The notes under the pieces: model-generated
Told to the model about the DNA's origin: nothing
Database searches by the model: none
The model's input: only the letters and a program-made list of their open reading frames with translations
DNA from: Scleromitrula shiraiana
Lineage: Eukaryota > Ascomycota > Leotiomycetes > Helotiales > Sclerotiniaceae
DNA: 64,000 bases
NCBI GenBank assembly: GCA_028455995.1
Contig: JABELC010000002.1
Coordinates: 2,480,001 to 2,544,000 of the forward strand
Direction: 5' to 3'
In this document: positions 57,602-64,000 of the stretch, in pieces
Position numbering within the stretch: the stretch's first letter is position 1
Layout: every line of letters begins with the position of its first letter
Program-made: the position numbers and the translations under genes

Positions 57602-59210
57602 ATGTCCGCCCTCAATCCAGCTACAGATACTTTCACTCCTACTACCGGCGCAACTTCAAGTACTTCATGGGCCGATGAAGTTGCATCACCAGCTGTTGAA
57701 AAGAATGAGGGTAGCCTAGATCAGACGCAAGTTGATGGGAGTGTCGAACCATTGGGTGGTTCTAGCCTCCAGGAAGGTCAATATGAAGTCGAAGTCAAGC
57801 TCAGCGATATCCAAGGAGATTCAGAGAGTCCTCTATACTCAATCAACAGTTTTGAGGACTTGGGCATGTATGTATCAAATTTTATCATTTCGCTATTGTA
57901 CTAATGATATCTATAGTAATCCAAATATTCTCAAAGGTCTTTATGCGATGAACTTCAAAAAGCCCTCTAAGATTCAAGAAAAGGCTCTACCCCTCTTGAT
58001 ACGCCACCCACCCAGAAACATGATTGCCCAATCCCAATCCGGTACTGGAAAAACTGCAGCATTCGTTATAACCATCCTATCTCGCCTTGATTACAGTAAA
58101 CCTCAACAACCACAAGCTTTGTGCTTAGCACCTAGTCGAGAACTCGCACGCCAAATAGAAGGTGTTGTTAGGAGCATTGGTGCATTTGTCGAAGGATTGA
58201 CTATACAAGCGGCAGTTCCTGGAGCTGTTGAACGAGGTGCACGGGTTAATTCCATGGTTATAGTTGGAACTCCAGGAACTGTCATGGATCTGATCAAGCG
58301 ACGACAGATTGACCCTAATCAGATGAAGGTCCTATGTCTCGATGAAGCCGACAACATGCTTGACCAACAAGGTCTTGGAGAGCAATGTATGCGTGTCAAG
58401 CAGTAAGTTTAATTGGTCAAAAACTCAGGAGCAATTCTAATGCAAGACTAGGATGTTGAAAGTCGAACAAATTCTACTTTTCTCTGCTACCTTTCCAGAC
58501 CATGTCATGGGCTTTGCTCAACAATTTACTCCCAATGCCAACGAGATAAAACTGAAGCGTGATGAACTCACGGTTGCCGGTATTAAGCAGATGTTCATGG
58601 ACTGTCCAGATGAGGTTGGAAAATACGACATCCTTGTCAAGCTTTATGGTTTGATGACAATCGGATCTTCAATTATCTTCGTGAAAGTATGTAGTATTTT
58701 ATACCCCTATCAATAGAAATTGAAGCTCATCTGAAACTATAGCGACGAGATACAGCAAGTAGAATTGCTGAAAGTTTGACAAAAGAAGGCCATAAGGTCG
58801 TTGCAATTCACGGAGCTTTTGAGGGAAGCGAGCGAGATGCTGTATTAGAGGATTTCCGTGCTGGGAGAGCTAAGGTCCTTATCACAACAAACGTACTTGC
58901 CCGTGGTATCGACGTTCAATCGGTGTCTATGGTTATCAATTATGATATTCCGATGAAAGGCAGATCCGATTCAGAACCTGATCCAGAAACCTATCTTCAT
59001 CGAATTGGTCGAACCGGCAGATTCGGACGAGTTGGTGTTAGTATCAGTTTCGTCTTCGACAAGAGAAGTTACCAAGCCCTTGCCATGATTGCAAATCATT
59101 ACGGCATCGATCTGATCAAGCTAAACCAAGACGACTGGGATGAAACCGAAGACATCGTAAAACGAGTCATTAAGTCAAGCCGTGCAGGTACCAACTTGCA
59201 GAATAATTGA
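57602..59210 (+). CDS. DBP5: DEAD-box mRNA-export helicase Dbp5
   Basis: ATP-dependent RNA helicase that removes export factors from mRNA at the cytoplasmic face of the nuclear pore and also acts in translation termination. Four exons: 57602-57867, 57917-58402, 58452-58686 and 58743-59210; 484 residues, matching yeast Dbp5. Motifs: Q-motif region KPSKIQEKALP, motif I AQSQSGTGKTAAF, Ia PSRELARQ, Ib TPGTVMDL, motif II DEAD in LCLDEADNMLD, motif III FSATFPD, motif V TTNVLARGIDVQ and motif VI YLHRIGRTGRFGR. The non-conserved Ser/Thr/Gly-rich N-terminus is about 80 residues. All introns are 49-56 bp. Confidence 0.96.
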
Positions 59211-60742
59211 TATTTTAATGTTCCGATGCACTACTATTATCTGTTCTTATTTTACACATCAATTTGCATGGTATTGGGAGAAAAGCGGGCGTTCGCATAT
59301 ATGCATAGCTCGCGATAGACGAACGGGGAGGCTTAGGTGCTTGCTTATGTTGATATTTTTGCACGATGGATGGATGGATTTGCTCAGGCTATTCTCATCT
59401 GCAGACACAGCCGCCAATTTAGCTAACGTCTAATCGCGGGTAACTCACGAGTAAATGAATAATCAATGAATACCCAGATCAGGAAGCGGGAATATTGATA
59501 AAAGTTAGAAAAAAGAAATCAATTTGTTACAATTCTTGAACCGAACATGATCTGATATCACTCGCGCCGGATTGTCAAAGAAAAGCGTGATGTTCCGATT
59601 GAATCCACAAAATAGGCATCGAGAACTGGAGAATCAATGGGTCTGCAAACAGGTGTGGACGGATACCTTCCTATTTACATAAGAAGGTACATGGTAACAA
59701 CTCAAGTGGATCTAGACTAGCTCTAAGGTTCGGGAATCTACAACTCATGGATTACATATGAAATAAATGCAGAGCATCGCTGCATACTTGAGAGTTGTTA
59801 TGCGTGCATATAGAACATTTTATTTTTGATTGAGGAAGGCTTAGAGAGAAACACGAACGGTAATGCATGTCCTCTTCAAGTAACATCGGCACACTGTTTA
59901 CACCCTTGACACTGATTTCATTACTAAAACATCACTGTACCTAATTCCCTATTTTGATAGGTCTAAATTTATCAATCACGTGAGTTTTTGGCAAAATCAA
60001 AAATAACCGCCAGGGTCAAGTTATCTTCAGCGCTTACGTGCAGGGCAGGGCAACATCCACCAAACAGGTAACGAGGCTTATCATCACATCAAACATGGGT
60101 TGACTATTATCGCAGCGGCTAGGCTATGTATCTCACGTCCAGCGGTAGTATCATGCAGTCTCACATCTCACACCTGGGGAATCGTGACGCCATGTGTATG
60201 GCCCTTATGCCGGATGTTGGAGAGATTCTATTGGCTCTAAAGGTAGCGGCGCGGGGTGTGGTGTGAGGAGATCTTTTTGCTTTCTCCGTAGATTCTCTCT
60301 ACATCTTTTCGCCCTTTCTTTGTTTTCTCACGTATCTCGTTGCTGTCGAATTTTTGTTTTTTTCTTATTTCCTACTTTCCCTACTTTCTATCGGTTTCTT
60401 CATTGCTATGAATTTCCTTCTATTTCCTTATTTATTCTTGTTGTAATGATGTTTGAGACGCCGATCGACTCGAAAAGTGTTTTGTTTTCATCTTCGAGGT
60501 TATCGAGGTTAGTAGTTCCTATTCTTGGCAATCCCAGACATCTATAGATATATATATGCCGCCAACCTGGGGGCCACGAATTTGACTTCTGCCATCCAAC
60601 GAATTGTTTGATTTAAAGACAATGACCTCAACCCCCCGATGATCTCAAGTGATCAAGAGGTTTCATACTGTATAGAGAGGCCTTCAAAGAGGATCTATAT
60701 ACACACGATGCTAACTTCCTCAACCCCACAGTCTTTCCAAGA
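59211..60742. other. intergenic Dbp5 3' / CFEM gene 5'
   Basis: About 1.5 kb without a supported gene. A CACGTG palindrome lies near 59978, and a T/C-rich tract occupies about 60270-60440. Open frames here are low complexity. Confidence 0.45.
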
Positions 60743-63258
60743 ATGGCAATGTTACCTTCGAGCCTCCTCCTACTCATCTACACCTTCTTGACTTTTGTTA
60801 ATGCGGACTTTACCTTACCATCAGAAGTCACAAGTTTTGTCCCATCCTGCGCTCAAGCGTGCTTTCAGTCTTTCGTTGAAGACAATTACCCTACCAGTGT
60901 ATGCACCAATACACCTTCACTAGATTGCCTGTGTAAGAATGACAGTCGATCTTCTTATACCGTGGGAGAAGGGGCGGTACAATGCATAATGTCGGAGGCC
61001 AATATTGGCTTCTGTACAGGAGATAATGCTTCAAGTAGGTGATTTTGAGAACCGATCATGCCAACATATTAATTGTTCTAGATGAGACGGTGTTGAAGGC
61101 ATATGAGATGTGTAATTCAGATAAGAGTGCCTTGGCAAATACCCATAGCACTCTAACCGCAACATTGGTCCTGCAATCAGGATCTGCTGTGCAGATTGCA
61201 CCTATATCCACGACAACGACGAGTGGTTCAATTACAACTGCACCCACAACCACACCTGCTCCTACGGGCTCCACATCATCATCACAGGCGACAGCTGCAA
61301 CAGCATCCGGTAAATCGTCCAAAAAGAGTGATATGACTCTATCGACTGCTCAGATAGCTGGGATTGTGGTAGCAGGAGTTGGTGGTTCAGCGTTGGCACT
61401 TGGAGCTGTCTTATTATTTGCATGCTACCGACAGAGAAAGAGAGCGAAACGAGATAGTGGATACCTCCCGTTCCAAGAAGAGCCCACCATGAGTATCAAA
61501 TCACAATCACATTTCGGTATATCAAAGCCTATGGAACAATCTCCAGCTTCGACTGCAGTACATGGGGTAGTACCCACAGTGCCTTTCCTAGGACCTCGCA
61601 CGCCTCCACAAGTACCATCAAGAGAAAACACTCCGATTCCCAATCCTTTCTCACAGAGAAACGCCATACCAGACGATATTGGTCTTGCTATGACATCTGA
61701 AAGTCCTCATAATAATCTTCTAACGCCTAGCAATTACCACGGAGAACAAATACGCGGGCCTTCTCCACTTTTACCTGAGAGACCAGTTCTAACATTGAGG
61801 GTTCCTGACCGTCCTAATTCTAACCCCATTGAGCCCGTGGTCTACAATCAACCATTTACTGCATCCGGAATCAACAGATCATCTATTGATACACAATTTG
61901 AAGATGACGATACTTGCAGTACTGTTGTGGCTTCCGAGACACCATGGAACACAACCTATAGTTACAGATCTTCAGACAAAGTCCTTGAAGTTGGTGCAGG
62001 AAACATTCAGACTATGCGACCCATTCAACACCCAAATCCTACCTATTACCAGCCACATCGCACTCATGATGGGCTTTCGCCTAATGAAACGGAAAATATC
62101 ATTGATGCTTACAAAGACTCATCTGTAGAGCCCGACTTCTATGTGCGTCCCCTCAACCTATCCCAAAACTTCTCCCAGCCTCGTCGACCCGAAAATGCGA
62201 TGAATCCCTCAATTCACCGTAATCCTTCCATTCAATATCCCCTCACAGCAACGTCTTCCGTATACTCTACCACCTCTCGTTTTCACCGCCCACCATCCGC
62301 AGAGATTGAGCGACTAAACTCACTCATGCAATCCAACCCTTCTTTCCGACGTGTATACCGCAAATCTGCATATGACCCCATTGGACCATATGACAAAAGT
62401 CGTGCTTCGACTGGCTCTATGACCTCGTTCGAAACAATCGGTTCTATCAATATGGAACCACAGGAGCTCCCCGGTGATAATAACAATCTGAGTCCAGTAG
62501 TTGAGTCACCATCATCAACCTACGATGACACCGGCGAATCTCCTGTAGTCTATCCAAAAATAAAAGGCAGTGTTCGTCACTCCCGACGTGGTTCCGTAAT
62601 ATCCAACTTTCCAACCCGTCCACCGCCAGCGGTGCTCTATCAAAACGCGAGTAAACCATGGCAAGAGGCTGAGATCACCGCCCAAAAACTCCGCATGTCC
62701 TCACTTGGACTCCAGCCACCCAGAAACTCTGCCATGATGCGAAAAGGCGAAGATTTCTTCCGAAATTCCCCCATCTTGGTCTCTGCAAAATCTCCTTCAC
62801 CTCCTCCCCAAGTCCCCTTGCCGCCACCCCCATCCACCAACATAGAACCAGGTCGCATGCAATGCAGCAAGCGAAGAAACGCACCACCACCCCCATTAAT
62901 CCTCGGAAACAGTACGCAATCCTCTTCTTTCTCGCAACAGCCACAAAATTCCAAATGTCGTATCCTACCATCTACGCAGCCCGCCGACACAGATGCCGAA
63001 TCTGAGGCAGTCATTGCTCTGAAATCACCACACTGGCGTCCCCAAATTTTATCCAATATGTTAAGAAAAGAAAGCACGCGCACCGATAATGAGAATATGC
63101 GTAGGCAAGATGCAACGGATAATAGAACATTGGTGTACACGGAAGAGGATGGATCGGGACAGGTTGTCGTGGCATCGGAATTGCCCAAGACACCGGGTTG
63201 GGTGCCGAAATTGACGCCTACGAGGAAGGGTGATGATTTATATCTTGCTGTTGCGTAG
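60743..63258 (+). CDS. CFEM-type single-pass membrane protein
   Basis: Fungal cell-surface protein with an eight-cysteine CFEM-like domain. Two exons: 60743-61034 and 61082-63258; 822 residues. It has a signal peptide over the first about 21 residues (SSLLLLIYTFLTFVNA). The CFEM-like region follows with Cys spacing CAQAC, VC, DCLC, QC, FC and MC. A Ser/Thr-rich stalk (STTTTSGSITTAPTTTPAP) comes next, then one membrane helix at about 200-226 (AQIAGIVVAGVGGSALALGA) with a basic stop-transfer RQRKRAKR. About 590 residues of Ser/Pro-rich, disordered cytosolic tail follow, with many PSP/RSS motifs and phosphorylation-like sites. This is a receptor- or sensor-like topology rather than the GPI-anchored CFEM form. 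The ligand is unknown; haem/iron or wall sensing are family-level possibilities only. Confidence 0.85.
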
Positions 63259-64000
63259 GCTACAGTTAATGCTAGATGAGATATGATGTTAATGTTGATG
63301 GGAGATTTTCTTCTTTTGAATATATTTGACGATTTTTCTTTTTTCTTTTCTTTTGTTCGTGTGGGAAAGATGGAACTATTATCTCTCTCTGTATCACCCC
63401 TTTCTTTTGTTGGCGGAACCAAGTATACAAAATATTTCCTTGAACTCTGTGTGTTTCTTCATTTCACTTTACTTCACTTTACTTGATCTCCTTTGTTGGA
63501 AGATACCCAGGGAAAGCAAAATGAAGGGAAAGGAAGGGTGGATATGAAAGATGTGTTTCTGGCATGCAGGAGTTTATGGCACTTGTAGCATTTTAGCGGA
63601 GTTAAAGTTTCAAGGAGGGTTTGGTGAGGCGTTGGTTAATCAGTGTACTGTACTAAAAGATATGGATGAGTTTGGGAGGAGGAAATAGTCTGGATTCGTG
63701 GCTACAATGTATGTATATGAGACAATGAAATTTATTAGAAAGTATTTATATTGTTTTGTCGTTGTAAAAAGTGCAAGAAGTCTGAACAGAGGAGGGGGGC
63801 AAACAAGAACACCTATGAACTTCCAATCCCATCGGGTATTCGCCAAATATGTACCAAACGCCATTATTCTTGCCGCCATCACCATCACGCCACACGCCAA
63901 GAGATATCTGGGACATCGACTAAGGGGTCAATCTTGCCAGTGCGTAGGGACAACTAGCTCCCCGCGTATCTACATGATATTAGCCCATCAATCCAATCTA
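63259..64000. other. terminal intergenic stretch
   Basis: Downstream of the CFEM gene to the window edge. AT-rich with a TTTTC tract near 63335-63358; no gene supported. Confidence 0.45.

Noticed and set aside
1839..63258. A novel multi-gene system or biosynthetic/defence cluster
   Set aside because: Apart from one weak small ORF, the called genes are recognisable families, mostly scattered housekeeping; no backbone synthase, toxin-antitoxin, NLR-like or mobile-element genes were seen.

Overview
This window is eukaryotic and comes from a filamentous ascomycete. The genes have short spliceosomal introns (mostly about 45-140 bp, GTAAGT-like donors, CTAAC/CTAAT branch points). Diagnostic families are HapX, a fungal microbial-type opsin, a CFEM-domain protein, Cyk3 and Bzz1. 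The protein sequences read to me like a Leotiomycete (Botrytis/Sclerotinia relatives), but that is an impression and not a search result. I found 22 protein-coding genes that I can support, plus one weak small ORF. I found no transposon genes, rRNA, tRNA or CRISPR array.

Layout. 0.4-1.3 kb: mitoribosomal bL27m (+). 1.8-5.7 kb: cytokinesis protein Cyk3 (-), divergent from a Sid1-like GCK/STE20 kinase (+, 6.8-8.9 kb). 8.9-12.7 kb: a gene-free, microsatellite-rich stretch ahead of a retinal-binding opsin (+, 12.7-13.8 kb). 14.3-16.3 kb: cytosolic GluRS (-), sharing a 229-bp promoter with mitoribosomal uL1m (+, 16.5-17.5 kb). 17.6-18.5 kb: COG2 (-). 19.6-21.1 kb: the iron regulator HapX (+). 21.8-30.9 kb: a metabolic/secretory stretch with a secreted RNase T2 (+), an FAD monooxygenase (-), a CorA-type divalent cation transporter (-), a short-chain dehydrogenase (+) and a peroxisomal alpha-methylacyl-CoA racemase-like CoA transferase (+). 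30.9-33.8 kb: a second gene-poor gap. 33.8-36.2 kb: dynamin-like Vps1 (-). 37.1-38.1 kb: ribokinase (+). 38.6-41.1 kb: Gid7/WDR26-type WD40 protein (-). 42.8-45.1 kb: V-ATPase subunit A (+). 46.4-48.4 kb: class II aldolase/adducin protein (+). 48.6-50.7 kb: Rex-type RNA exonuclease (-). 52.1-53.6 kb: ROG1/Lpl1-like serine lipase (+). 54.3-56.7 kb: F-BAR/C1/SH3 protein Bzz1 (-). 57.6-59.2 kb: DEAD-box helicase Dbp5 (+). 60.7-63.3 kb: CFEM-type single-pass membrane protein (+).

The genes are mostly independent housekeeping loci and do not form an operon-like system. Loose functional groups are cytokinesis and cortex (Cyk3, the Sid1-like kinase, Bzz1), organelle translation (bL27m, uL1m), membrane traffic and acidification (COG2, Vps1, VMA1), and oxidative or acyl-CoA metabolism (monooxygenase, SDR, racemase). 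I see no clearly novel multi-gene system. The most interesting signals are at fine scale. An intron sits exactly at the yeast VMA1 intein insertion point, and that gene also has a 22-nt microexon. The Gid7 gene has no visible AUG at its natural-looking N-terminus. GATAAG triplets and a large empty region lie upstream of a complete proton-pump opsin. There is a fold-back element at 10.4-10.6 kb and a perfect 17-bp-arm palindrome at 51.96 kb. Exon boundaries given here were derived by eye from splice motifs and reading frame.
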